The notes below the pieces were generated by a model, which was not told the origin of the DNA, made no database searches, and saw nothing but the letters and a program-made list of their open reading frames with translations. Both the position numbers and the translations under genes were made by a program. From assembly GCA_003223295.1 (NCBI GenBank), contig QHYM01000100.1, positions 48,510-112,509 of the forward strand: 64,000 nucleotides of DNA, read 5' to 3'. Shown here piece by piece: positions 8,560 through 17,021 of this stretch (position 1 is the stretch's first letter; each line of letters opens with the position of its first letter). This stretch comes from Acidobacteriota bacterium. Its GTDB lineage: Bacteria; Acidobacteriota; Terriglobia; Acidiferrales; UBA7541.

Positions 8560-10116
8560 TCACCAGTTCAAAGCAGCCAAAATCGCCCCATAAATCTCCA
8601 TCCCGCGCCAAAAATGCCCGAGCCTCAGATTCTCGTCCGAGCTGTGCTGGTGATTATCGTAATTCACGATTGGCACGCCAATCCATTGCAAGCCCAAGTC
8701 TTCAAAGATGTACATGGGCACGCTTCCCCCCGTGGATGGCATGATTACTGTGTCGCGCCCCGCCGCTCCGCGGACTACCTCCACGACGGCTTTGGACACC
8801 GGCAAATCCATCGGCGTGCGCGATGCGCGATATCCTCCTTCATAAATCACTTTCGCCACCCGCGCATGCGCGCGCCGCTCCTCCAGGGTTGCCTCGTGGT
8901 CGACAACGAAAAATCCCTGCTTCTCGATAAACGAGGCAATCTGCTCAAACTTCTTCTTGGGGTCCTCGCCCTTCACCAGCCGCGCTTCCAGCGAAGCTTC
9001 TGCCTTTTCCGGCACCACGTTCTGCGCTTGTGAGCCGACGTACGCGCTGCGCAATCCGCGGACATTCAGCGAAGGTTCCATGATCAATTCCACGAGCTTC
9101 TTTCCCCTGCCTTCCGGCTTCGCGATGCCGAGCTCGCGTTTCAGATCAGCGTCGTTCTCTGGCATTTCTGCCAGCGCCTTTTTCTCCGCTTCGCCCAGCG
9201 CTGTCACGTCGTCGTAATAGCCGGGGATCAGCACGCGCCCGTCCTCATCCTTCATCGACGCCAGCAGCCGCGACAATTCCATCGCCGGATTCGGCGCCCA
9301 GTTTCCGTAGTGCCCGCTATGCAGCGCGCGCACGGGACCATAAACCGTGACCTCGATCCCGATGTCGCCTCGATTGCCAAAGAAAACCAGTGGGCGCCCG
9401 CTCTGATGCACAGGCCCATCCGCGGTAATGAGCAGGTCCGCGCCCAGCAGATTCTTATGCAGCTCCAATGTCTTTTGCAGATTTGGCGATCCCGCCTCTT
9501 CCTCGCCCTCCAGAATCACCTTGAGATTCACCGCCAGTGGAATGCCTTTCGCCCTCAGCGCGTCCAGCGCCGCCAGCAGCGCCACGATCGGCGACTTGTC
9601 ATCGGAAGACGAGCGCGCATAGATTCGCCAGTCGTCGTTGTACGCGCCGCGTGTATTGGCGCCGTTTGTCGGGAAGGGAATTCGCTTGCCTCCTGCCTCA
9701 ATCGCTGCGCTTCTTAGCACCGGTTCGAACGGCGCGCCATCGGTCCATGCTGCGGGGTCGACAGGTTGCCCGTCGTAATGTGCATAGAAAATCACCGTGC
9801 GCTTCGCTTCCGCCGAGATCAGTTTTCCGAACACCACCGGTCCGCGTCCCGTGATCGGCAGCAAATGCGTTTCGATTCCTCTGGCTTCCAGCATTTCCAT
9901 CAAGTGCGCCGCATTCTTCTGAATGTTTGGCGCGTCGGTTGCAACATTCGGAAGGGCCAGAAATTCGCTCAGCTCCCGCACGATGCGGTCCTCGTTCTCC
10001 AGCCGGTACTCGCGCACCGCCTGGGCCAATTGCGCCGGCTTCGGAGGCCAGGTCTTTTGTCCCTGCGCTAGACACGGCAAAACGAGGGCCGCAATTGCGC
10101 CTACGATCTTCTTCAA
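8560..10116 (-). CDS. secreted M20-family metallopeptidase / dipeptidase
   Basis: 518 residues with a signal peptide (MKKIVGAIAALVLPCLAQGQ). The M20 metal-site residues are visible: FYAHYDGQPVD (His), RSSSDDKSPI (bridging Asp), EGEEEAGSP (catalytic Glu and metal Glu), ITADGP and the C-terminal HQHSSDENLR (His). A dimerisation domain with LHSGHYGNW sits between. It should hydrolyse peptides or N-acyl amino acids in the periplasm with two zinc ions; exact substrate unknown. It is placed between convergent trpG and co-directional trpD, 30 bases after trpD, so may be read through from it. Confidence 0.88.
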   Translation of the reverse strand: MKKIVGAIAALVLPCLAQGQKTWPPKPAQLAQAVREYRLENEDRIVRELSEFLALPNVATDAPNIQKNAAHLMEMLEARGIETHLLPITGRGPVVFGKLISAEAKRTVIFYAHYDGQPVDPAAWTDGAPFEPVLRSAAIEAGGKRIPFPTNGANTRGAYNDDWRIYARSSSDDKSPIVALLAALDALRAKGIPLAVNLKVILEGEEEAGSPNLQKTLELHKNLLGADLLITADGPVHQSGRPLVFFGNRGDIGIEVTVYGPVRALHSGHYGNWAPNPAMELSRLLASMKDEDGRVLIPGYYDDVTALGEAEKKALAEMPENDADLKRELGIAKPEGRGKKLVELIMEPSLNVRGLRSAYVGSQAQNVVPEKAEASLEARLVKGEDPKKKFEQIASFIEKQGFFVVDHEATLEERRAHARVAKVIYEGGYRASRTPMDLPVSKAVVEVVRGAAGRDTVIMPSTGGSVPMYIFEDLGLQWIGVPIVNYDNHQHSSDENLRLGHFWRGMEIYGAILAALNW

Positions 10117-10146
10117 GGTATTTTCTCCCGAGTTTTCTGTTCGCGA

Positions 10147-11172
10147 CTAAGCTGCATTCGTGAACGCCTTAAGACTTGTCAGTTTCTCGCAAGACTCTCC
10201 GGAATCGATGGCGGAGCGCGCCAATTCTGCCGCGTCGCGGAAATTCTCAGACACTCCCGTTGCCACCAACGCCGCCGCGGCATTAATCACTACAATGTCG
10301 CGCGGCGGTCCCGCCTCGGCCTCCAAAATTCGACGGATGAGCGAAGCATTCTCTTCTGCCGTTCCCCCGCGAATGGCCTCAATCGGCGCGCGCTTTACGC
10401 CAAACTCTTCCGGAGTCACGCCGAATTTTCGCACTTTCCCGTTGCGCACCTCGGCAACAGTCGTTTCTCCGGCCAGCGAAATCTCATCCAATCCCCCCGC
10501 GCCGTGTACCACGAACGCGTGCTCTGTCCCTAGTTCCGCCAGCGTCGCTGCCACCAGGTCGATCACTTCCACCGAAAAAACGCCAAGCACCTGTGCCTGC
10601 GCGCCTGCGGGATTCGTCAGCGGACCTAGGAGATTAAACACTGTTCGCGTGCCAATCTGCTTCCTCGCCGGAGTCGAATGCCGCGTCGCTGTGTGCGCCG
10701 CTTGTGCGAACAAAAATCCGATTCCAATCTCCCGGATTGCGTGCCCATACCGTTCGAATGGCAAATCGATTCGCACGCCGAGTGCTTCCAGCACATCCGC
10801 CGACCCGCTCTGCGAACTCGCCGCGCGGTTTCCGTGCTTGGCCACGCGCGCTCCTGCGGCTGCCGCTACAATCGCCGCCGCGGTCGAAATGTTGAACGTC
10901 CCCGAAGCGTCGCCGCCGGTCCCACACGTATCCACCATGTTCGTTGGCCGCGCATCACCGTCCGCAAACACGCGGGTCGCGTGCCGCCGCATCACTTGTG
11001 CGAAACCTGCAAGTTCCTGCGCCTGCACGGGCCGCCGGTTCAGCGCTTCGAGCAGCCGCACAATCTCGGGCGTCCCAAGGCGTCCCGAAAGCAGCTCTTC
11101 CATCAGCGATTCGGCGTCACCGCGCGTCAGGGCTCGGCCCGTCTCGACGCGTTCGATCAGAGTTAGGCTCAT
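10147..11172 (-). CDS. trpD: anthranilate phosphoribosyltransferase
   Basis: 341 residues. Transfers phosphoribose from PRPP to anthranilate, the second step of tryptophan synthesis. Motifs: DTCGTGGDASGTFNIST (PRPP loop), AKHGNRAASSQSGSAD (anthranilate contacts), LGPLTNPAGA and VVHGAGGLDE. Length is typical. It lies only 1.6 kb from trpEG but on the opposite strand, separated by the peptidase gene, so this trp locus is split into two transcription units. Confidence 0.95.
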   Translation of the reverse strand: MSLTLIERVETGRALTRGDAESLMEELLSGRLGTPEIVRLLEALNRRPVQAQELAGFAQVMRRHATRVFADGDARPTNMVDTCGTGGDASGTFNISTAAAIVAAAAGARVAKHGNRAASSQSGSADVLEALGVRIDLPFERYGHAIREIGIGFLFAQAAHTATRHSTPARKQIGTRTVFNLLGPLTNPAGAQAQVLGVFSVEVIDLVAATLAELGTEHAFVVHGAGGLDEISLAGETTVAEVRNGKVRKFGVTPEEFGVKRAPIEAIRGGTAEENASLIRRILEAEAGPPRDIVVINAAAALVATGVSENFRDAAELARSAIDSGESCEKLTSLKAFTNAA

Positions 11173-11365
11173 CGCGCAGCGCCCCGGCAGCGGCTGTCAG
11201 CCATCAACAATTTACATTTGCTCGTCATTACCCCAGTTCTTTCCCAGTGAAATGGCGTGTTCTTGCTCCCTTTTCGTGTTCCGAGTACACTTTTATGTTT
11301 CGACTAGCCTCAAATTCTAACACTGGCTGACTGTTTCAAGCCCGAACGGGAACACAGAAACCTCA

Positions 11366-12535
11366 ATGAAGATTCACGAGTACCAAGCCAAAGCAATACT
11401 CGCGCGTTATGGCGTCACCACTCCTCGAGGCGAAGTTGCTTTCACCAAAGAAGAAGCGCGCGAAGCGGCGCAGCGCCTGAAATCCAACATTTGCGTCGTC
11501 AAAGCGCAAATCCATGCTGGAGGCCGCGGCAAAGGCGGTGGCGTCAAGCTCGCCCGTTCGGCGGACGAAGCGGCGGACATTGCCGGACACATTCTCGGGA
11601 TGAAGCTCGTCACTCCCCAGACTGGCCCTGCCGGTCGTATCGTCAAGCGCCTGCTGATCGAAGAAGGGCTCGACATCAAGCGCGAACTGTATCTTGGTCT
11701 TCTCGTGGATCGCGCCTCCGGCCGCGTCCTCTTCATGGCTAGCGCTGCAGGCGGCATGGAAATCGAAGAGGTCGCCAAGAAAGATCCCGCCGCCATTTTG
11801 CGTGAGACCATCCATCCTTCCGTCGGCTTGCAACCGTACCAGGCCCGTAAGATTGCTTTCGGCCTCGGTCTGCCGCTCGAAGTCACCACGTACGCTACGC
11901 CCTTTTTGCAAGCTCTCTACCGCGCTTTTACCGACACGGACGCCTCGCTCCTCGAAATCAATCCCTGCGTCTTGACGGGCGACGGCAAGCTCGTTGCCCT
12001 CGATGCCAAGATGACCTTCGACGACAACGCTTTATTCCGTCACAAGGAACTCCGCGAGCTGCGCGACCTCGATGAAGAAGATCCTCTCGAAGTCGAAGCC
12101 TCCAACTACGGCCTCAACTACATCAAGCTCGACGGCAGCGTCGCCTGCATGGTGAACGGCGCTGGCCTCGCTATGGCTACCATGGACATCATTAAATACG
12201 CTGGCGGCTCCCCCGCAAATTTTCTTGACGTGGGCGGCGGCGCCTCGTCCGATCAGGTCAAGAATGCCTTCCGCATTTTGATGAACGATCCCGCCGTGAA
12301 GGCCGTGTTCATCAATATTTTTGGCGGCATTCTCCGCTGTGACGTCCTCGCTACCGGCGTAGTTGCCGCCGCCAAGGACTTGCAACTGAAAGTCCCTGTT
12401 GTGGTTCGCATGGAAGGCACCAACGTGGAGGTCGGCCAGCAGATTCTCCGCGAAAGCGGCTTGAACTTCACTATCGCCAATGACATGAAAGACGGCGCCC
12501 AAAAAGTCGTGGCGCTCGCGGGAGGCGCCCGATGA
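11366..12535 (+). CDS. sucC: succinyl-CoA synthetase beta subunit (ADP-forming)
   Basis: 389 residues, the ATP-grasp subunit of the citric-acid-cycle enzyme that interconverts succinyl-CoA and succinate with nucleotide triphosphate formation. It starts [17 protein letters not shown], with [14 protein letters not shown] in the ATP-grasp fold, [11 protein letters not shown], and the C-terminal [12 protein letters not shown] and [12 protein letters not shown] that contact the alpha subunit. The stop overlaps the sucD start by ATGA. Confidence 0.97.
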   Translation: MKIHEYQAKAILARYGVTTPRGEVAFTKEEAREAAQRLKSNICVVKAQIHAGGRGKGGGVKLARSADEAADIAGHILGMKLVTPQTGPAGRIVKRLLIEEGLDIKRELYLGLLVDRASGRVLFMASAAGGMEIEEVAKKDPAAILRETIHPSVGLQPYQARKIAFGLGLPLEVTTYATPFLQALYRAFTDTDASLLEINPCVLTGDGKLVALDAKMTFDDNALFRHKELRELRDLDEEDPLEVEASNYGLNYIKLDGSVACMVNGAGLAMATMDIIKYAGGSPANFLDVGGGASSDQVKNAFRILMNDPAVKAVFINIFGGILRCDVLATGVVAAAKDLQLKVPVVVRMEGTNVEVGQQILRESGLNFTIANDMKDGAQKVVALAGGAR

Positions 12536-13401
12536 GCGTCCTCGTCAACGAAAAAACGCGTTTGCTCGTTCAAGGTTTCACCGGCCGCGAAGGAACGTTC
12601 CACGCCCAGCAGATGATCGAGTATGGCACCAACGTGGTCGGCGGAGTCACACCCGGCAAAGGTGGAACCAAGCATCTCGAGCGTCCAGTCTTCAATACCG
12701 TGGCCGAGGCCGCCAAGGCCACTGACGCCAACGCCACTGTTATCTTCGTTCCCCCGCCATACGCGGCTGACGCCATCCTCGAAGCTGCCGACGCTGGCCC
12801 TGCGCTTGTCGTTTGCATCACCGAAGGCATTCCCGTGCTCGACATGGTGCGCGTGGCCTCCGTCGTGGATTTCAAGAAGACGCGCCTCATCGGCCCCAAC
12901 TGCCCGGGCATCATTTCTCCCGGCAAATGCAAAATCGGCATCATGCCGGGCCGCATTCACAGACAGGGAAATGTTGGTGTCGTGAGCCGCAGCGGCACGC
13001 TCACTTACGAGGCGGTTCATCAATTGACGGTTCTCGGCATCGGGCAGTCCACCTGCATCGGCATCGGTGGCGATCCTATCGTCGGCACGCCTTTCCTCGA
13101 CGCCATCAAGCTCTTCAACGATGATCCCGACACGCGTGCGATCATTTTGATCGGCGAAATCGGCGGCAACGCGGAAGAACGAGCGGCTGAATGGATCAAG
13201 GCCAACGTGAAAAAGCCCGTCGTCGGCTTCATCGCCGGGCAAACTGCGCCCCCGGGCCGCCGCATGGGCCACGCCGGCGCCATCATCAGCGGCGGCCAGG
13301 GCACTGCGAAGGATAAGTACGCCGCCATGGCCGCCGCCGGCATCCGTTGCGTCGAAACGCCAGCGGACCTCGGCTCCACCGCCGCCGCCGCCCTGAAATG
13401 A
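12532..13401 (+). CDS. sucD: succinyl-CoA synthetase alpha subunit
   Basis: 289 residues. Binds CoA through the Rossmann fold ([16 protein letters not shown]) and carries the phosphorylated histidine in [17 protein letters not shown] near residue 245. GPNCPG and GIMPG are also conserved. It overlaps sucC by four bases (ATGA) and forms the heterodimer with it. Confidence 0.97.
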   Translation: MSVLVNEKTRLLVQGFTGREGTFHAQQMIEYGTNVVGGVTPGKGGTKHLERPVFNTVAEAAKATDANATVIFVPPPYAADAILEAADAGPALVVCITEGIPVLDMVRVASVVDFKKTRLIGPNCPGIISPGKCKIGIMPGRIHRQGNVGVVSRSGTLTYEAVHQLTVLGIGQSTCIGIGGDPIVGTPFLDAIKLFNDDPDTRAIILIGEIGGNAEERAAEWIKANVKKPVVGFIAGQTAPPGRRMGHAGAIISGGQGTAKDKYAAMAAAGIRCVETPADLGSTAAAALK

Positions 13402-13479
13402 ATTTTGGTAGCACCGGCTTCATCCTGTGCAGCTGACCCGATCTTGCAGCGCGAGCCTTTTGGTGGAGGTTTTGATTTT

Positions 13480-13504
13480 GTAGAGGCCCGGCTTTTAGCC
13501 CGGC
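13480..13504 (+). repeat. dispersed hairpin repeat, copy 2
   Basis: GTAGA then GGCCCGGCTTTTAGCCCGGC, the same element as at 8524-8547 with small changes. It sits between sucD and ndk, ahead of the ndk ribosome site. Confidence 0.6.
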
Positions 13505-13534
13505 GTGTCGGTGCAATTTTGGAGGGATTTCTTC

Positions 13535-13954
13535 GTGTCAATCGAGCGTACTTTTGCAATCATCAAACCCGATGCGGTCGGGCGCAATCTCCAAGGCGAG
13601 ATTCTTTGCCGTATTCACAAAGCCGGCTTCAAAATCGTCGCCATCAAATCCATGCGCCTCACTAAGGAAGAAGCCGGTGGCTTCTACGCGGTCCACCGCG
13701 AGCGCCCTTTCTTCGGCGAGCTCACTGACTTCATGAGTTCCGGCAAGATCTTCGCCATGGTTCTTGAAGCCGATGGCGCCATTTCCAAATGGCGCGAAAC
13801 CATGGGCGCCACCGACCCAAAGAAGGCCGCTCCCGGCACTATCCGGCGTGACCTCGGCACCAGCATCGGCAACAATTGCACGCACGGCTCCGACGCCCCC
13901 GAGACCGCCGCCTTCGAAATCGGCTACTTCTTCTCCGGCCTCGAACTGATCTGA
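13535..13954 (+). CDS. ndk: nucleoside diphosphate kinase
   Basis: 139 residues. Transfers the gamma-phosphate of ATP to nucleoside diphosphates via a phosphohistidine. The GTG at 13535 gives the typical N-terminus [15 protein letters not shown] and has GGAGGG eight bases upstream, so it is preferred over the GTG at 13505 of the ORF track. The active-site motif [12 protein letters not shown] contains the catalytic His. [15 protein letters not shown] is also diagnostic. It follows sucCD and may be part of the same transcript. Confidence 0.95.
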   Translation: MSIERTFAIIKPDAVGRNLQGEILCRIHKAGFKIVAIKSMRLTKEEAGGFYAVHRERPFFGELTDFMSSGKIFAMVLEADGAISKWRETMGATDPKKAAPGTIRRDLGTSIGNNCTHGSDAPETAAFEIGYFFSGLELI

Positions 13955-13975
13955 CTCTGCGTACGGGCGGGCTTG

Positions 13976-14005
13976 CACCGCCTTCCCTTGCGGTGGGCTT
14001 CGTTT
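13976..14005 (+). terminator. probable terminator after ndk
   Basis: CACCGC-CTTCCCTT-GCGGTG hairpin followed by GGCTTCGTTTT, 21 bases after the ndk stop. The T-run is short, so confidence is moderate. Confidence 0.5.
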
Positions 14006-14065
14006 TAGGAGTTCTTTCATCGTTGGCGCATTACTTCTTTACTTCATTTCTTCTAGAATCTTTCC

Positions 14066-14299
14066 ATGGATCCCCTTCGCGAACTCGGCCGCTCTCTCCT
14101 TCTCTCCGGCACTCTCCTCGTCCTTCTCGGCGCTCTTCTTTACTTTGGGAACAAGCTCCCCTTCCGCCTGGGAAAATTGCCCGGCGACATCGTCCACCAC
14201 GGCGAACACACTACGTTCTACTTTCCTATCGTCACCTGTCTTGTCCTTAGCGCTGCTCTTTCTTTTATTTTTTGGTTGTTCTCCCACTTCCGCCGCTAA
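14066..14299 (+). CDS. DUF2905-family small membrane protein
   Basis: 77 residues with two membrane helices (about residues 9-28 and 52-73) and the conserved central segment LPFRLGKLPGDIVHHGEHTTFYFP, which matches the GRLPGDI...FYFP core of DUF2905 proteins. Function unknown. Its compact two-helix structure suggests an inner-membrane protein. Confidence 0.8.
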   Translation: MDPLRELGRSLLLSGTLLVLLGALLYFGNKLPFRLGKLPGDIVHHGEHTTFYFPIVTCLVLSAALSFIFWLFSHFRR

Positions 14300-14398
14300 T
14301 CGACACCTTTCTTTCGGCATGGACCGCACTACTGGTATATATTCTCGATGCTTGATCATCGGGATTATCACGATTGCGCGATCCCGAATGGAGAATCC

Positions 14399-15007
14399 AT
14401 GAGTCGTGCTCTTCTTGCTTTGCCGCTAATTCTTGCTTTTTCTCTTTCTGCTGCTGCTCAATCGCCCTCCGCAAAAACTTCAGCCCCTCCTCAGCAAGTG
14501 TCCCTGCCAACTCCCGTCACACTCCCTGCAAACCTTCCGCAGCCCCGCCCCGATGACGTGAAGTCCATCGACAGCGTCCTGTCTGCCCTCTACGGCGTGA
14601 TCTCCGGTCCCGCCGGGCCACGCGACTGGGATCGCTTCCGCTCCCTGTTTCTGTCTCAGGCGCGCCTCACCTCCGCCACGAAAAACGCCGACGGCACATC
14701 GCGCGTCCACCCTATGGGTGTCGAAGACTACGCCAAGGGAGCCGGCGATTATTTTCTGCAACACGCCTTTTTTGAGAGCCCGATCGTGAATCGCGTCCAA
14801 ACGTTTGGAAATATTTCACAGATCTTCAGCAGTTACGAATCTCGCCGCGCCGCCGGAGAAGCGCCCTTCGCCCGCGGCATCAATAGCATTCAGTTGCTCA
14901 ACGACGGCAGCCGTTGGTGGATTGTCAGCATCTTGTGGGACGAGGAGCGCAGCGACAATCCTCTTCCCAAAGAACTCGCCTCCAAGTCCAGCGCTGATCA
15001 GAAATAA
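14399..15007 (+). CDS. secreted NTF2-like/SnoaL-fold protein
   Basis: 202 residues. The start at ATG 14399 follows GGAGAA and gives a clean signal peptide (MSRALLALPLILAFSLSAAAQ); the ORF track begins 17 codons earlier. The mature part has the pattern of NTF2-like proteins: SIDSVLSALYGVIS, DWDRFRSLFL, a VEDYAK helix and the C-terminal strand pair SIQLLNDGSRWWIVSILWDEE. Such proteins are common, mostly uncharacterised secreted proteins in Acidobacteria. No catalytic residues can be assigned. It ends before a strong terminator. Confidence 0.7.
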   Translation: MSRALLALPLILAFSLSAAAQSPSAKTSAPPQQVSLPTPVTLPANLPQPRPDDVKSIDSVLSALYGVISGPAGPRDWDRFRSLFLSQARLTSATKNADGTSRVHPMGVEDYAKGAGDYFLQHAFFESPIVNRVQTFGNISQIFSSYESRRAAGEAPFARGINSIQLLNDGSRWWIVSILWDEERSDNPLPKELASKSSADQK

Positions 15008-15026
15008 TTGGATATGCGAGCGGTGT

Positions 15027-15070
15027 GCCGGCCTTCCATTGCCAATGGGAGGCCGGCTCTCGCTTTTCCC
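15027..15070 (+). terminator. strong rho-independent terminator
   Basis: A 14-bp stem with a three-base loop (GCCGGCCTTCCATT-GCC-AATGGGAGGCCGGC, one T-G pair) followed by TCTCGCTTTTCCC. It closes the plus-strand gene ending at 15007 and separates it from the convergent gene. Confidence 0.85.
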
Positions 15071-15080
15071 CGCGGCCGCC

Positions 15081-15542
15081 TCAGTGCACTCCAAATTCCG
15101 TCCGCATGAATTGCTTGATTCCTTCTTCCCCCGTCACTCGCAAACAAATCAGCTTGCCTTCGTTTTCCAAATCAATGTGAAAATCAAAGAAGGAGCAGCA
15201 CTTGCTTTCCGCCAGCACCCAGTCCGCCAATTCCGCAAGCGTCACGTTTTGCGGACTGAACTGGAATTCGTACCCCTTCTCGGTCTCGACGATTTCCTTT
15301 CGTACCGCCATCAACTTCTCGCTCAGTTGCTTGTGGTGTGCACGCTCTTCCGGCGTCAGCGCTTTGGTGTTGCAAAAAAACTTGCTGTGCGTCGTTGTCA
15401 TCTGCTTCTCCGCCTTTCTTCCTTCCGGCGCGGACTGTCCTGCCAACCCTGCTGCTCCTGCGCTCCCGGCGACTAAAGCCAGCGCTGCAACGGTCGCGAT
15501 CTTCTTGCGTATTCCTGTAAACTGTTCCTTCGCGTAATTCAT
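15081..15542 (-). CDS. exported double-cysteine protein, probably under MerR control
   Basis: 153 residues. The N-terminal ~35 residues look like a signal or anchor (KKIATVAALALVAGSAGAAGLA). The mature part has FFCNTKALTPEERAHH near residue 55 and the motif WVLAESKCCSFFDFHIDLE near residue 110, followed by LRVTGEEGIKQFM. Similar cytoplasmic proteins with a 'C-x-C-C-P-F' segment are often found next to metal-responsive regulators, so cysteine-based binding of a thiophilic metal is plausible but unproven. A MerR gene diverges from it and a MerR-type promoter faces it (15587-15617). Confidence 0.7.
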   Translation of the reverse strand: MNYAKEQFTGIRKKIATVAALALVAGSAGAAGLAGQSAPEGRKAEKQMTTTHSKFFCNTKALTPEERAHHKQLSEKLMAVRKEIVETEKGYEFQFSPQNVTLAELADWVLAESKCCSFFDFHIDLENEGKLICLRVTGEEGIKQFMRTEFGVH

Positions 15543-15586
15543 GGCTTTCCTTTCCTCCGAATTGATTTGCCACGTCCCATCCCGGA

Positions 15587-15617
15587 ATGCTAGAAGTTAA
15601 AGTCCGCTTTAAGTCAA
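15587..15617 (-). promoter_or_regulatory. MerR-type promoter/operator
   Basis: On the minus strand a -35 TTGACT (15617-15612) and a -10 TAGCAT (15592-15587) are separated by 19 bp, the over-long spacing typical of MerR-activated promoters. The spacer contains the dyad TTAAAG-CGGA-CTTTAA (15597-15612). It reads toward the double-cysteine protein gene starting at 15542, with the divergent MerR gene 200 bases away. Confidence 0.75.
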
Positions 15618-15812
15618 GACTTTGTTGTGTGGCGGGAACGGTCGTGCAGATTCCTTGGTTAGGGCGCGGCACGGCTGCTCCCTTCCTGCGGGGCCGTGAT
15701 TTCAAGGAGTTGTCACGCTGAGCAAAGCGATCGAAGATTCCGGCTCCTGCCGGAAAGAGTCTCACCCGATCCCACATCAGATATGTTTGCCTGACATCGA
15801 AAGGGGACTCGC

Positions 15813-16223
15813 ATGAAGATTGGTGAACTAGCCCGCCGCGCTGGCCTCCATGCCTCTGCCATCCGCTACCACGAGAAACTCGGCCTGCTCGCCCCGCCAC
15901 ACCGTACTGGCGGTCAGCGCCGCTATCCCCCTGACGCCCTCGACCGCGTCCTGCTTATTCGCTTCGCCGGCGAAATGGGTTTCTCCCTCGCCGAAATCAA
16001 GCTCTTTCTCAGCGGCCTCCGCGACAACGCTCCAGTCGGCCCGCGCTGGAAAAAACTCGCTGCCAAAAAACTCATCGAGGTCGAAGACCACATCGTCCGC
16101 TCGCTCCGCCTCAAAACCCTTCTCCAGAACCTTCAACATTGCCATTGCGCCTCCCTCAAGCAATGTGTCACCGCCCTCGGCCTCAGCGAAAACCTTCGCT
16201 TCATCGCGCGCCGTTCCCGTTAG
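15813..16223 (+). CDS. MerR-family transcriptional regulator
   Basis: 136 residues. The winged helix-turn-helix opens MKIGELARRAGLHASAIRYHEKLGLL with RTGGQRRYP, typical of MerR. A long dimerisation helix follows (about residues 75-105), then a cysteine cluster HCHCASLKQC (C-x-C-x5-C) at the C-terminus. SoxR has C-x2-C-x-C-x5-C for its [2Fe-2S] cluster; here the first cysteine is missing, so metal or redox sensing by three cysteines is possible but the effector is unknown. It diverges from the double-cysteine protein gene and probably activates it through the 19-bp-spacer promoter. Confidence 0.85.
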   Translation: MKIGELARRAGLHASAIRYHEKLGLLAPPHRTGGQRRYPPDALDRVLLIRFAGEMGFSLAEIKLFLSGLRDNAPVGPRWKKLAAKKLIEVEDHIVRSLRLKTLLQNLQHCHCASLKQCVTALGLSENLRFIARRSR

Positions 16224-16341
16224 ATTTCTGGCAGTTGATCGCTAGCGCTGCCAGCGAATCCTCATACAAACTTGCGCAAACGAGGTGCGTCTAAGTTGCA
16301 GTAGACTGAATCGGATGTGCTTTCAGGAATTCGGACCCACA

Positions 16342-16830
16342 ATGCCCCGTCGTCTCATCCCAACCATTCTCTTCGCCGTGCAATTTGTTTTCTGCGCCTA
16401 TCCAGCTCCCGCGCAATCCTCCTCATCGTCCTCCTCTTGCCCTTGCACCCTTCAGGGTTCCGTCGTGGATTCCGTTTCCGGCCAGCCCATCCCTCATGCC
16501 CTGGTGAAGCTCGCCACCAACTCTCCTCGTGTCACTCTCACCGACTCCGAAGGCAAATTCCAGTTTGAAGGCCTCCCCGCCGGCTCCGTCACTCTTGAAG
16601 CCGTTAAGCCCGGCTACCTTGGCAACGATGGCTTCGTCCCCTGGTCTGGCAGGGTTACCCCCTTTCAGCTTGGCCCCGACGCCGCGCCTACCCTTCTCAA
16701 GCTCACGCCCGAAGGCGTCATCTCCGGCCAAGTCTCCGACGAAAACGGCGAGCCCCTCGAAGGTTTCACCGTCAGCGTCCTCTTGCCGGGGGTGGGTGTA
16801 CTCCGGGGTGTACTCCCCCTCAGCTTGTAA
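16342..16830 (+). CDS. carboxypeptidase-regulatory-like secreted protein, apparently truncated
   Basis: 162 residues from ATG 16342 (signal peptide MPRRLIPTILFAVQFVFCAYPAPAQ; the ORF track starts 19 codons earlier). A complete CarboxypepD_reg-like beta-sandwich follows: LQGSVVDSVSGQPIPHALVKL...TDSEGKFQFEGLPAGSVTLEA. A second such unit begins with GVISGQVSDENGEPLEGFTVSVL, then the frame runs into a low-complexity GVGVLRGVLPLSL and stops. The second domain is cut after about 20 residues, and the DNA there contains a repeated TGTACTCC, so the original longer gene seems to have lost its 3' part. Confidence 0.6.
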   Translation: MPRRLIPTILFAVQFVFCAYPAPAQSSSSSSSCPCTLQGSVVDSVSGQPIPHALVKLATNSPRVTLTDSEGKFQFEGLPAGSVTLEAVKPGYLGNDGFVPWSGRVTPFQLGPDAAPTLLKLTPEGVISGQVSDENGEPLEGFTVSVLLPGVGVLRGVLPLSL

Positions 16831-16989
16831 CGCCACGATTTTTCGCTCCTCCAGTCTTCCGTATATTCTTTCAAGTTCCGTATGCTCTAACTCCTTTGTT
16901 TCTCACTCTTACGAAAACTGCCGGCGTGTGCCCTATTCTTCCCGATTTGGAACGCGCCTCTGCGCTATCCTTAATCTTCTTCTGGACAT

Positions 16990-17020
16990 GAGAACGGACA
17001 ACTGACGACTGACCACTCAA
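16990..17020 (-). repeat. AGTT/CAGT low-complexity intergenic repeat
   Basis: On the minus strand this reads GAGTGGTCAGTCGTCAGTTGTCCGTTCTC, a run of about 7-base units of the form CAGTNGT. Related stretches occur at 36420-36455, 19395-19422 and 46465-46492. Function unknown. Confidence 0.4.
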
Positions 17021-17021
17021 A

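Noticed and set aside
10160-11320. 386-residue plus-strand ORF
   Set aside because: Antisense to trpD; Ser/Ala/Pro-rich shadow without recognisable motifs.
12253-13272. 339-residue minus-strand ORF
   Set aside because: Antisense to sucC/sucD, which are unambiguous.
15184-15900. 238-residue minus-strand ORF spanning the MerR promoter
   Set aside because: Out of frame with the double-cysteine protein gene and antisense to the MerR start; high Arg/Gly content, no motifs.
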